A stretch of 40,885 nt of DNA from positions 1-40,885 of the forward strand of contig JAAYNH010000062.1 of NCBI GenBank assembly GCA_012520945.1. Direction: 5' to 3'. Below the pieces are notes generated by a model. It saw only the letters and a list, made by a program, of their open reading frames with translations, did not search any database and was not told the DNA's origin. Numbering within the stretch: position 1 is the stretch's first letter; each line of letters opens with the position of its first letter. Made by a program: the position numbers and the translations under genes. The stretch is from Treponema sp. (GTDB lineage Bacteria > Spirochaetota > Spirochaetia > Treponematales > Treponemataceae). Shown here piece by piece: positions 8,413-15,722 of this stretch.

Positions 8413-8525
8413 TACTTTTTTGTTTTTTTATGTGTTTTTTTAACTTTTTTTTTGTTTTTTTCTATATTTTTTTATTTTAAAATTATACATTTTTTAATTT
8501 TTAGCCATTTTTTTTTACATAAAAA
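8399..8525. other. Intergenic T-tract (A-tract on minus strand) region
   Basis: About 125 bases made almost wholly of T runs of 6-9 broken by single or few other bases, spaced close to a helical turn. It contains no open frame. It lies between the trxB terminator and the promoter of the predicted RNA, and would be intrinsically bent DNA or an UP-element-like region. Confidence 0.6.
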
Positions 8526-8563
8526 AACTGCCCTATGAAAAAAACTATCTCCATAAAGCAGTT
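8521..8563 (-). terminator. Rho-independent terminator of the tusA-yeeE-trxB operon
   Basis: The arms AACTGCTTTATG (minus strand 8563-8552) and CATAGGGCAGTT (8537-8526) pair over 12 bp with two G-U pairs, followed on the minus strand by a T run. It lies about 30 bases after the trxB stop. Confidence 0.75.
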
Positions 8564-8591
8564 TTCTTTTAAATTAAATATTCTATTTTTT

Positions 8592-9827
8592 TTAAGAATA
8601 TTTACTAACAACGTCTACAAATTTAGTTTCCAAGTCGCTCAAATCAGTAATATTTTCTAAAACTTTCCCATCTTTTAATAATATTACAGACGGTGCTTTT
8701 GTATATTCGAGACGCTTTGCAATTTGATCGGATTTATATACATCTATTCGACGCAAATGAAAAGCATTATTCATCTTTTTTTGAATTGCTTCCATTTTAG
8801 TTAAATATTCACAATCCGCTGTCTCTATGGCATTATAAATATATGCTGCAAGAAGTCCTTGTGCATTCAAAATTTCACTTTGAACATAATTTACTTCTTC
8901 AACATATTTTTCTACCATATAACCTGCAATGGCACCATCACCTACTGCAGTGGCCACTTGACGCAGTGTTTTATCCCGACAGTCACCAACTGCAAAAACA
9001 CCTGGCACGTTTGTTTCCATATCTTCATTAGTTTTTATATAACCACGCTTTGTCATATCAACAAGACCTTTGAAAATATCCGTGTTTGGTATATAGCCGA
9101 TAAACAAAAAACATGTATCAACTGTTACAGGAATCAATTCACAAGTTTTTAAGTTTTTGAGTATAACCTTTTCAAGAACATCGCCACCTTCAAAAGAATC
9201 AACCATTGTATTCCATATAAACTTCATTTTTGGATTAGCTAACGCTTTTTCCTGAGCCACTTTATTCGCATCCATAATGCCTTCATCATGAATAACGGAA
9301 ACTATAACTTCTTTTGCAAACTTAGTTAAAAAAATTCCTTCTTCAATTGCGGCATCACCGGAGCCAATAATCAAAACTGTTTTATCGGTGTTGCGAGCTG
9401 CATCACACGTTGCACAAAACGAAATACCTTTATCATTTATAAAATTATTTTCATTTTGTGCTCCGGTTAATCTAGGTTTATTTCCTGTTGCAATAACAAC
9501 TGCCTTAGCATGATAGTCAACTCTAAACGTTTCAACGATATTTACTTCTCCTTCAACACGCACTCCTTTCACGTCAGTCAGTTTTACATCAACTCCAAAA
9601 CGGCGAAATTGTTTATCAAAACGTTGCATTAATTCCATGCCATCAACAGGTTCAATAAAGCCCGGATAATTTTCCAGCTCACTTGTATAAGTTACCATAC
9701 CACCAATTAATGATTTTTCAATAAGCAACGTTTTTAATCGTGCACGTCCTGCATACAGAGCAGCAGTCATTCCTCCTGGACCACCACCTATTACAACTAC
9801 ATCATATTCTTCTATTTTTTTGGCCAT
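8592..9827 (-). CDS. trxB: Thioredoxin-reductase-like flavoprotein with degenerate thioredoxin-like C-terminal domain
   Basis: The first ~310 residues are a low-molecular-weight TrxR: FAD motif GGGPGGMTAALYAGRA, redox centre CATC, nucleotide fold IGSGDAAIEE and FAD motif VPGVFAVGDCRD. The NADPH signature HRRxxxR is absent; VIHDEGIMDAN stands there, so NADH or another donor is likely. The last ~95 residues look like a thioredoxin fold (RIDVYKSDQIAKRL, then KAPSVILLKDGK with a cis-Pro-like position). Its active site CxxC is reduced to ADCEYL, a single Cys. Length is 411 aa against the usual ~310. Last gene of the sulfur operon, 11 bases after the YeeE half-gene. Physiological partner unknown. 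Confidence 0.85.
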   Translation of the reverse strand: MAKKIEEYDVVVIGGGPGGMTAALYAGRARLKTLLIEKSLIGGMVTYTSELENYPGFIEPVDGMELMQRFDKQFRRFGVDVKLTDVKGVRVEGEVNIVETFRVDYHAKAVVIATGNKPRLTGAQNENNFINDKGISFCATCDAARNTDKTVLIIGSGDAAIEEGIFLTKFAKEVIVSVIHDEGIMDANKVAQEKALANPKMKFIWNTMVDSFEGGDVLEKVILKNLKTCELIPVTVDTCFLFIGYIPNTDIFKGLVDMTKRGYIKTNEDMETNVPGVFAVGDCRDKTLRQVATAVGDGAIAGYMVEKYVEEVNYVQSEILNAQGLLAAYIYNAIETADCEYLTKMEAIQKKMNNAFHLRRIDVYKSDQIAKRLEYTKAPSVILLKDGKVLENITDLSDLETKFVDVVSKYS

Positions 9828-9838
9828 TTTTTCTCACT

Positions 9839-10474
9839 TTATCCTTGTGCCTTTTTTTTACCCCATACATCTGCAACGATGTAAATAACAAACAAAAGGC
9901 CAAATTGTAAAATAAGTGCAGGAATCCATGAACCAAACGCTGTTGGAATGTGGATTGGTTTTTCGTTTTTGGATGCATTGAATAGATTTAATACAGGTCC
10001 CCCGATAACTGAACCGGCAATAAAAAAGATAATGGTAATCCATTGTTGCAAAAAGCCTTCTCCCATTCGCATAAGTGTTCCGGAAGCACATCCTCCTGCT
10101 ATAACCGCACCTAAACCAAACAGAAAACCGCCAACAACCGTATGCCAGCCTAAATTTGCAATGTTGCCGATGAGTTTACCTTCACCTTTTAAGTCCCAAC
10201 CTACTGCTTTTACTTGAAGAGCAAAATATAAAACACTTGATAAAGCAAGAGCTATTACTAATGCCTTAGTTAAAGCCGTTCCACCGGTCAAAAACGGATC
10301 TCTTATTGCTGCTGTAAAACAAAATCGTGAACGTTGCAAAACGTACCCAAGTGCTAGACCGATTAGCCAAATAAAAGCTCCATTTATATTTTGTTTTTGT
10401 GCATAAAAAGCAATACCAATACTTGCTATTAAAATAAAAAGGCCAAAACCAATTTGTAAATTTTTCTTTGACAT
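9839..10474 (-). CDS. YeeE/YedE sulfur transporter, N-terminal-type half
   Basis: Membrane protein of about 211 aa that matches the N-terminal half of YeeE/TsuA thiosulfate transporters: LGYVLQRSRFCFTAAIRD, then GGFLFGLGAVIAGGCASGT and MRMGEG. The cysteines in RFCF and GGCASG correspond to those on the thiosulfate path in the Spirochaeta thermophila YeeE structure. ATG 10474 is preferred, with GAGGTG six bases ahead; a GTG nine bases upstream is possible. The matching C-terminal half is the separate gene just upstream, so the half order is swapped relative to the fused protein. Substrate (thiosulfate or another small sulfur or selenium species) is inferred from family and from tusA. Confidence 0.82.
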   Translation of the reverse strand: MSKKNLQIGFGLFILIASIGIAFYAQKQNINGAFIWLIGLALGYVLQRSRFCFTAAIRDPFLTGGTALTKALVIALALSSVLYFALQVKAVGWDLKGEGKLIGNIANLGWHTVVGGFLFGLGAVIAGGCASGTLMRMGEGFLQQWITIIFFIAGSVIGGPVLNLFNASKNEKPIHIPTAFGSWIPALILQFGLLFVIYIVADVWGKKKAQG

Positions 10475-10493
10475 AGTATTCACCTCTCCTTAT

Positions 10494-11015
10494 TTACAGA
10501 AAAAACTTTACCAGTAATTTACTTCCAACAAATGCTCCGGCAAATAATAAAATCCAGAAAACCCATGCATGAAAAGAAAAAGCCGGCAAACCGGAAAAAA
10601 GAGAACCTATGTTACATCCGAATGCAAGACGAGCGCCTATTCCCATTAAAAGCCCACCAATAATTGCAGCAATAACATTTTTGATGCTTTTAATTTTTTT
10701 AATCTTAAATTGGGCAGCAAGCAGTGTCGAAATTAAAGCTCCAATTATAATAGCAAGATTAGTTATAGACGGCTGATTTTTCCAAAATGCAAATTTGCTT
10801 GCATCTGCTCCGATTTTTTGTAGAGTTTCAGTACTAACTCCAAGCCAACTAAGCACCTTGCCACCCCACATGGCAAAAGGTCCTGTTACACCCCAAATAC
10901 CACCGGTAACGATAACTAATGCTAAAGCTAAAATTGTAAGCAAAACTGCACCTGTAACATAACTCCACGGATTTTTTAAAAATGTTTCATAAAATGAATA
11001 TTTTTTTTCTAACAT
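10494..11015 (-). CDS. YeeE/YedE sulfur transporter, C-terminal-type half
   Basis: A 173-aa membrane protein matching the C-terminal half of YeeE: an LEKKY... start like the FEKRWHPF segment that opens that half, three or four helices, and the motif GGLLMGIGARLAFGCNIGS with the transport-path cysteine (C134). GAGAGGA precedes the ATG. It lies 12 bases after tusA and 19 bases before the other half, each with its own start codon and ribosome site, so this is a true two-gene arrangement rather than a frameshift. The two halves probably assemble as a heterodimeric pore that hands sulfur to TusA. Confidence 0.82.
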   Translation of the reverse strand: MLEKKYSFYETFLKNPWSYVTGAVLLTILALALVIVTGGIWGVTGPFAMWGGKVLSWLGVSTETLQKIGADASKFAFWKNQPSITNLAIIIGALISTLLAAQFKIKKIKSIKNVIAAIIGGLLMGIGARLAFGCNIGSLFSGLPAFSFHAWVFWILLFAGAFVGSKLLVKFFL

Positions 11016-11027
11016 GTCATTCCTCTC

Positions 11028-11252
11028 TTATGCCTTCTCTATATAGATTTCCCATTCGCCTTCACCGGTTTCTTCAATATCTACATTATGTCCGGCTTCA
11101 CGAGCCCAATCAGGGATATTTTTCATAGCACAACTATGATCAATACTTACAACCAAAACATCTCCCGATGCCATTTTTTCAAGCTTTTTTTGTGCTTTTA
11201 CCAAAGGAAGAGGACACGCTTCTCCCATACAATCAAGTTTTATTTCTGCCAC
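11028..11252 (-). CDS. tusA: TusA/SirA-family sulfur carrier protein
   Basis: A 74-aa protein with the TusA fold and the signature CPLP (GEACPLPLVKAQ), where the Cys carries a persulfide. The GTG start is supported by AGGGGG seven bases upstream. In YeeE systems a TusA-like protein (TsuB) is needed for thiosulfate uptake and breakdown. Selenium-linked YedE clusters look similar, so selenium use cannot be excluded. It is the first gene of a four-gene operon with its own promoter. Additional Cys residues at C8 (DCMGEAC) and in HSCAMK are worth noting. Confidence 0.9.
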   Translation of the reverse strand: MAEIKLDCMGEACPLPLVKAQKKLEKMASGDVLVVSIDHSCAMKNIPDWAREAGHNVDIEETGEGEWEIYIEKA

Positions 11253-11286
11253 AGAAATCCCCCTTAATAAATATATATTCGTTTTA

Positions 11287-11315
11287 ATAATACTCCCCTT
11301 TTACAAAAAAAGCAA
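11287..11315 (-). promoter_or_regulatory. Promoter of the tusA-yeeE-yeeE-trxB operon
   Basis: On the minus strand TTGCTT (11315-11310), a 17-base spacer and TATTAT (11292-11287); the predicted start is about 28 bases ahead of the tusA GTG. Confidence 0.6.
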
Positions 11316-11362
11316 ATTTTATTTACGAGTTGCCTTACATTTTTTTATGTATGTTTTTCTTA

Positions 11363-11398
11363 TAAAAAAAATCCGGCTTCGACAAAACAAAACCGGAT
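11363..11398 (-). terminator. Rho-independent terminator of the liv operon
   Basis: Minus-strand ATCCGG (11398-11393) pairs with CCGGAT (11376-11371) and is followed by eight T. It lies about 50 bases past the stop of the CBS-ACT gene and separates the liv operon from the tusA operon. Confidence 0.85.
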
Positions 11399-11445
11399 AA
11401 TAATTTAGCAAAAAAAATATTTTTTCTTTTTTTTATAAATCGATG

Positions 11446-12093
11446 TTACACTTTTCTAATATCAATAATGCCTATTTCCAATTCTTTTAAGACCGCTTCA
11501 ATGTCTTTTAAATTCATATTATTAACTTTACATGCACAAATTCGTTTATTTGAATCTTCTTCAAATTCGCCGGTTACAAGCGAAATAAAATTCCCGCCTT
11601 TTTCAAAAATTGCCGTTGTGAACCGTGCAATTTGTCCCGGTTGTTCATCAAGTGTAAAAGTAATTCTTACGCCTTCATTTCGTGCACCAAAAAGCACAAC
11701 AAAAGCCTTAAATAAATCTTTTTCTGTTACAATACCTACTAACATAGAACCACGCATAACCGGCAAGCAACCTATTTCATTGTCCTCCATAATGCGAGCA
11801 GCTTCTTCAATTATTTCATTTTCTTGAATGGTTGTAACATTTTTATTCATTACTTTGTCAACTTTTACTTTAGAAAGCAAATAACTTATTTCATACATAT
11901 CTAAAGAGGTTGCAACGGAAGGCCCTGCATTCATTAAATCTTTTTTTGTAATCAGGCCAACAAGTTCATTATTTTTATTCATAACAGGTAACTTTGTAAT
12001 TTGTTCCTTTATCATTAATGCACGAGCATCATTGATTGAAACATCCGGAGTAATGCAAACCGGATTTTTTGTCATAATACTTGCTACTATCAT
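11446..12093 (-). CDS. CBS-pair and ACT-domain regulatory protein (AcuB-like)
   Basis: Cytosolic protein of about 215 aa with two CBS repeats (IMTKNPVCITPDVS..., and VMNKNVTTIQENEII...GCLPVMRGSMLVGIVTEKDL) followed by an ACT-like domain (ITFTLDEQPGQIARF onwards). CBS pairs usually bind adenosyl nucleotides and ACT domains amino acids. The start is ATG 12093 with AAAGGGGG upstream; the frame extends further 5' without support. It closes the livHMGF operon, 73 bases after livF. A role in sensing branched-chain amino acids or adenylate charge for this transporter is inference; no DNA-binding domain is present. Confidence 0.82.
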   Translation of the reverse strand: MIVASIMTKNPVCITPDVSINDARALMIKEQITKLPVMNKNNELVGLITKKDLMNAGPSVATSLDMYEISYLLSKVKVDKVMNKNVTTIQENEIIEEAARIMEDNEIGCLPVMRGSMLVGIVTEKDLFKAFVVLFGARNEGVRITFTLDEQPGQIARFTTAIFEKGGNFISLVTGEFEEDSNKRICACKVNNMNLKDIEAVLKELEIGIIDIRKV

Positions 12094-12166
12094 ACATTCA
12101 TCCCCCTTTGAAATTTCGGTCAACATATATAAAAACTTTTCTAAAAATACAATATTTAAAAATGCC

Positions 12167-12871
12167 CTAGCCACCAAGATAAGCTTTTTTTACAGCATCA
12201 TCTTTTAATAAATCGGTTGCATTTCCGAATTTAATTATGGCACCTGTTTCAAGAACATAGGCACGATTTGCAATGCCCAGTGCCTTAAAAGCATTTTGTT
12301 CCACCAATAAAATTGTTGTTCCCTCATCATTAATAGCCTTAATTATGCGAAAAATCTCATCAACTAAAATAGGAGCCAAACCCATAGAAGGCTCATCCAA
12401 CAAAAGCAAATGCGGACTAGTCATTAATCCTCTTGCCATTGCAAGCATTTGTTGTTCACCGCCGGAAAGCGTTCCTGCAATTTGTTTAATTCTTTCTTTT
12501 AGGCGAGGAAATAAATCTAAAACCATTTCGAAGTCTTTTTTGATTGCTTTTTTATCTTTACGCGTAAAAGCACCCATTTCCAAATTATCTCTCACCGTCA
12601 AATTTGCAAAAATTCGTCTACCTTCAGGCACTTGTACCAAGCCTTTTCGAACAATCTCATTAGCAGGCATCAATGTAATATCCGTATCTTCAAAAATTAC
12701 AGAACCTGCACTTTTCTTTATAATATGAGAAAGGGCATGGAGCGTAGTTGTTTTTCCGGCACCGTTTGAGCCAACTAACGTAATAATTTCACCCCTGTGT
12801 ACCTCAAATGAAATACCACGCAAAGCCTGAATGGCCCCGTAACTCACTTTAAGATTATCTACCTTAAGCAT
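12167..12871 (-). CDS. livF: Branched-chain amino acid ABC transporter ATP-binding protein LivF
   Basis: One of two ATPases of the HAAT-type importer for leucine, isoleucine and valine. It has Walker A GSNGAGKTT, signature LSGGEQQ, Walker B LLLLDEPS and an H-loop replaced by the LivF-typical LVEQN. ATG 12871 is supported by AGGAGG nine bases upstream, and the resulting N-terminus MLKVDNLKVSYGAIQAL is typical. The start overlaps the end of livG by eight bases. Length is about 234 aa, normal for LivF. Confidence 0.95.
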   Translation of the reverse strand: MLKVDNLKVSYGAIQALRGISFEVHRGEIITLVGSNGAGKTTTLHALSHIIKKSAGSVIFEDTDITLMPANEIVRKGLVQVPEGRRIFANLTVRDNLEMGAFTRKDKKAIKKDFEMVLDLFPRLKERIKQIAGTLSGGEQQMLAMARGLMTSPHLLLLDEPSMGLAPILVDEIFRIIKAINDEGTTILLVEQNAFKALGIANRAYVLETGAIIKFGNATDLLKDDAVKKAYLGG

Positions 12872-13670
12872 ATTCAACAGCCTCCTCTCCCAAATATGCC
12901 TTAATAACAGCAGGATTTTTACGTATATCTTCAGGTACTCCGGAAGCAATAATGCGACCATAATCCAAAACGATTAATCGCTCACAAATACCCATCACTA
13001 AATGCATATCATGTTCTATTAACAAAATAGTAATATCGAACTCTTTTCGGATAAAAGCAATTAATTTCATCAATTCATCGGTTTCTTGCGGATTCATTCC
13101 TGCTGCTGGTTCATCTAAAAGCAATAATGACGGATTTGATGCCAAAGCTCTTACAATTTCAAGCTTTCTTTGTTCTCCATACGGTAAATTTTTTGCAAGC
13201 TCATATTTTTTTCCATCAATCTTAAATAATTCCAACAACCTGTCTGTTTTTTCAATCATTAATTGTTCATCGTGCCTAAAACGTCTCGTTCTGAATAAAA
13301 CATGCATGGGATTTACACTTCTTTGTGTATGTAATGCTATGCGTACATTATCTTGCACCGTTAAATTATTAAACAACCGTATATTTTGAAACGTTCTTGA
13401 AATGCCAAGTCTATTCAAATATGCACTTTCTTTTTTTCCTACTAGATGTACATGACCTTTTTTATCCCAAAAATTTATTTCACCTTCCGTTGGTTTATAA
13501 ATTCCTGAAAGCATATTAAAAACAGTCGTTTTTCCTGCACCATTAGGGCCGATTAATCCAAGTAATTCGCCTTCATTAATTTCACATGAAAAATTACTCA
13601 CAGCGCGTAATCCGCCGAACACGATGGATATATTATTTGCTTTAAGCAATAAGTTTGACTTATTTTGCAT
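12864..13670 (-). CDS. livG: Branched-chain amino acid ABC transporter ATP-binding protein LivG
   Basis: Second ATPase of the importer, 268 aa. Walker A GPNGAGKTT, the LivG-typical signature region YGEQRKLEIVRALAS, Walker B LLLLDEPAAGMN and the H-loop LLIEHDM are all present. GAGG precedes the ATG. It overlaps the end of livM by 11 bases and the start of livF by 8, which suggests translational coupling. No sign of degeneration. Confidence 0.95.
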   Translation of the reverse strand: MQNKSNLLLKANNISIVFGGLRAVSNFSCEINEGELLGLIGPNGAGKTTVFNMLSGIYKPTEGEINFWDKKGHVHLVGKKESAYLNRLGISRTFQNIRLFNNLTVQDNVRIALHTQRSVNPMHVLFRTRRFRHDEQLMIEKTDRLLELFKIDGKKYELAKNLPYGEQRKLEIVRALASNPSLLLLDEPAAGMNPQETDELMKLIAFIRKEFDITILLIEHDMHLVMGICERLIVLDYGRIIASGVPEDIRKNPAVIKAYLGEEAVEYA

Positions 13671-14655
13671 TTTTTACCTCTTTTTCTTTCCGTGTTTTTA
13701 TAAAAGCACAAATTTTATCCCACACAGAAACAAAAGACAACTCTTTCATACCTAACAAACCTTGTGGTCTAAAAAGCATAACTAAAATTAAAATAATCGG
13801 ATAGATAAGCAAACGGAAATCTCGCAAAAATCGCAAAAATTCTTGCAGCCACGTAAGCACAAATGCAGCCAAAACAGAACCTGTAATAGAACCCATTCCG
13901 CCTAAAACGACAAAAATCAAATAATCGATACTTCTATTAAATGAAGCAATATCCGGTTTTACAAAGCCTATTAAAGGAGCATAAAGGGCACCGCCGATTC
14001 CTGCAACAAAAGATGCAATAACAAAACCAATCATCTTGTATTTAAATATATCGATTCCACTAGAATTTGCTGCAATTTCATCTTCACGTACTGCTAAAAT
14101 CGCTCTACCATACGTTGAACGCAAAAAATTTTGCAGTAAAATAATTATAATAACTAATGTACCAATAACAGCAAAATATGCCACTTCCGGAAGTGCAACT
14201 AAAAGCGTTGTGAACCGTTTGCCGTTTGCTCCGCCGGTAATAGACTTTAAGTTTACAAGAATAACTCGAATAATTTCACCAAAACCAAGCGTTACAATAG
14301 CCAAATAATCACCTGTAAGCTTTAATGTTGGAAAGCCGATTAAAAACCCGAAAATCGATGTGAATAAACCCGCAACAATTATGCTTATGGGTAGCGGCAA
14401 ACCGAACATAGTTGTAAAAGTAATGCATGAATATGCACCTATAGCCATAAATCCTGCTTGGCCAAGAGAAAGCTGTCCTGTTATTCCGGAAATTATATTT
14501 ACACTAATGGCCAAAACAGCATTGATTCCACCCAATGTAATTATTTGTGCCGAATAAGCATCGATAACATTGAATTTTATTAATATACTTGGCAACACCA
14601 CTGCCAAAATTGCAACTATTCCGGGTATAAGCATATTTCGCATCTGTTTTTTCAT
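13660..14655 (-). CDS. livM: Branched-chain amino acid ABC transporter permease LivM
   Basis: Inner-membrane permease of 331 aa with about nine to ten hydrophobic helices. The family's core motif is present (SGITGQLSLGQAGFMAIGAY in the N-terminal half, and the EAA-like AVREDEIAANSSGID segment that contacts the ATPases). The N-terminal start (MKKQMRNMLIPG) is preceded by a weak AAAGG. It sits between livH (nine-base gap) and livG (overlap). Confidence 0.94.
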   Translation of the reverse strand: MKKQMRNMLIPGIVAILAVVLPSILIKFNVIDAYSAQIITLGGINAVLAISVNIISGITGQLSLGQAGFMAIGAYSCITFTTMFGLPLPISIIVAGLFTSIFGFLIGFPTLKLTGDYLAIVTLGFGEIIRVILVNLKSITGGANGKRFTTLLVALPEVAYFAVIGTLVIIIILLQNFLRSTYGRAILAVREDEIAANSSGIDIFKYKMIGFVIASFVAGIGGALYAPLIGFVKPDIASFNRSIDYLIFVVLGGMGSITGSVLAAFVLTWLQEFLRFLRDFRLLIYPIILILVMLFRPQGLLGMKELSFVSVWDKICAFIKTRKEKEVKNAK

Positions 14656-14663
14656 AACTAAAC

Positions 14664-15554
14664 CTATACCTTTATATTTGTTTTTTTGCCCATAATACCG
14701 GTGGGCTTAACTAAAAGAATGATGATTAAAATGGAAAAAGATATCGCATCTGCAAATTGTGAAGATAAAAATCCTTTTGTCATCGTTTCCGCTATTCCCA
14801 AGACAAAACCACCTAACATAGCACCGGGAATAGAACCTATACCGCCTAAAACAGCCGCAACAAAGGCTTTTAGGCCAGGCATAGTTCCCATCGTCAAATC
14901 AATTTGAGGATACGCCGTTGCATAAAGCACACCACCGGCTCCCGCAAGAACTGAACCAAGTGCAAATGTAAAAGCTATTGTTTTATCAACGGAAATTCCC
15001 ATTAAGCTGGCGGCATGTATATCATGAGAAACAGCTCGCATTGCTTTACCCGTTTTAGTATAATTTACAATATAATTCAGAACAATCATTAAAACAGCTG
15101 ACAAAACAATTACTATAAGCTGAATGTTTGATATTTCAAAGAAAAATAAATTTATCATTTTTATGGGCATTGTGGGGAACTGACGCGGATTTGGCCCGAT
15201 AAAAGGCATAACACGTGCTCCGTTTTGCAAAATGAGTGAAACGGCAATAGCTGTAATTAAAGAATTCAATCGCGGTGCTCCCCGTAAAGGACGATATGCA
15301 AAACGTTCAATAAGCATTCCCAAAACCGCACACACAAACATGGCAAAAACAAAAGCCAAAAATAACGACCATGGATTAACACCAAAATAAACAAGTACAA
15401 AATAACCGGCATATGCACCGACCATCAAAATGTCTCCATGAGCAAAGTTAATTAACATAACAATCCCATAAACCATTGTATAACCAAGCGCAATAAGGGC
15501 ATAAATACTGCCTAATGAAAGACCGTTAATTAATTGTTGAATAAAAATATGCAC
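14664..15554 (-). CDS. livH: Branched-chain amino acid ABC transporter permease LivH
   Basis: First permease of the importer, about 296 aa, with the family motif GLSLGSIYALIALGYTMVYG and NFAHGDILMVGAYAGY, and the ATPase-contact segment MRAVSHDIHAASLMGISVD. The frame is open for 38 codons further upstream, but those residues do not look like LivH. The best start is GTG 15554 (VHIFIQQLINGLSLGS), although the nearest AGGAG (about 15564-15572) is rather far from it, so start choice is uncertain. A possible promoter lies around 15651-15624 on this strand. No periplasmic binding protein gene is adjacent. Confidence 0.9.
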   Translation of the reverse strand: MHIFIQQLINGLSLGSIYALIALGYTMVYGIVMLINFAHGDILMVGAYAGYFVLVYFGVNPWSLFLAFVFAMFVCAVLGMLIERFAYRPLRGAPRLNSLITAIAVSLILQNGARVMPFIGPNPRQFPTMPIKMINLFFFEISNIQLIVIVLSAVLMIVLNYIVNYTKTGKAMRAVSHDIHAASLMGISVDKTIAFTFALGSVLAGAGGVLYATAYPQIDLTMGTMPGLKAFVAAVLGGIGSIPGAMLGGFVLGIAETMTKGFLSSQFADAISFSILIIILLVKPTGIMGKKTNIKV

Positions 15555-15669
15555 TGTATCTTTAAAATCTCCTATTATTAGCGTTATTAATTGTACTATG
15601 AATTTGGATTCAGGTAAAGCATTATTTAAATATTTCGATATCGATTGACAACACAACACGGGAAACACC

Positions 15670-15698
15670 TTGAAGACACTTTTTTTTCATGCTATAAT
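15670..15698 (+). promoter_or_regulatory. Promoter of uxaC
   Basis: TTGAAG (15670-15675), a 17-base spacer and a perfect TATAAT (15693-15698). The start would fall near 15705, followed by AGGAGG at 15711-15716, six bases before the TTG start codon of uxaC. Confidence 0.75.
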
Positions 15699-15722
15699 TT
15701 TTAAATCCACAGGAGGATTATT

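Noticed and set aside
9858-10091. Minus-strand open frame inside the YeeE half-gene
   Set aside because: Overlaps the real gene in another frame; composition is not protein-like and there is no start signal.
9839-11015. Two YeeE-like half-genes as one gene broken by a frameshift
   Set aside because: Each half has its own start codon and ribosome site, and the order of halves is swapped relative to the full-length protein.
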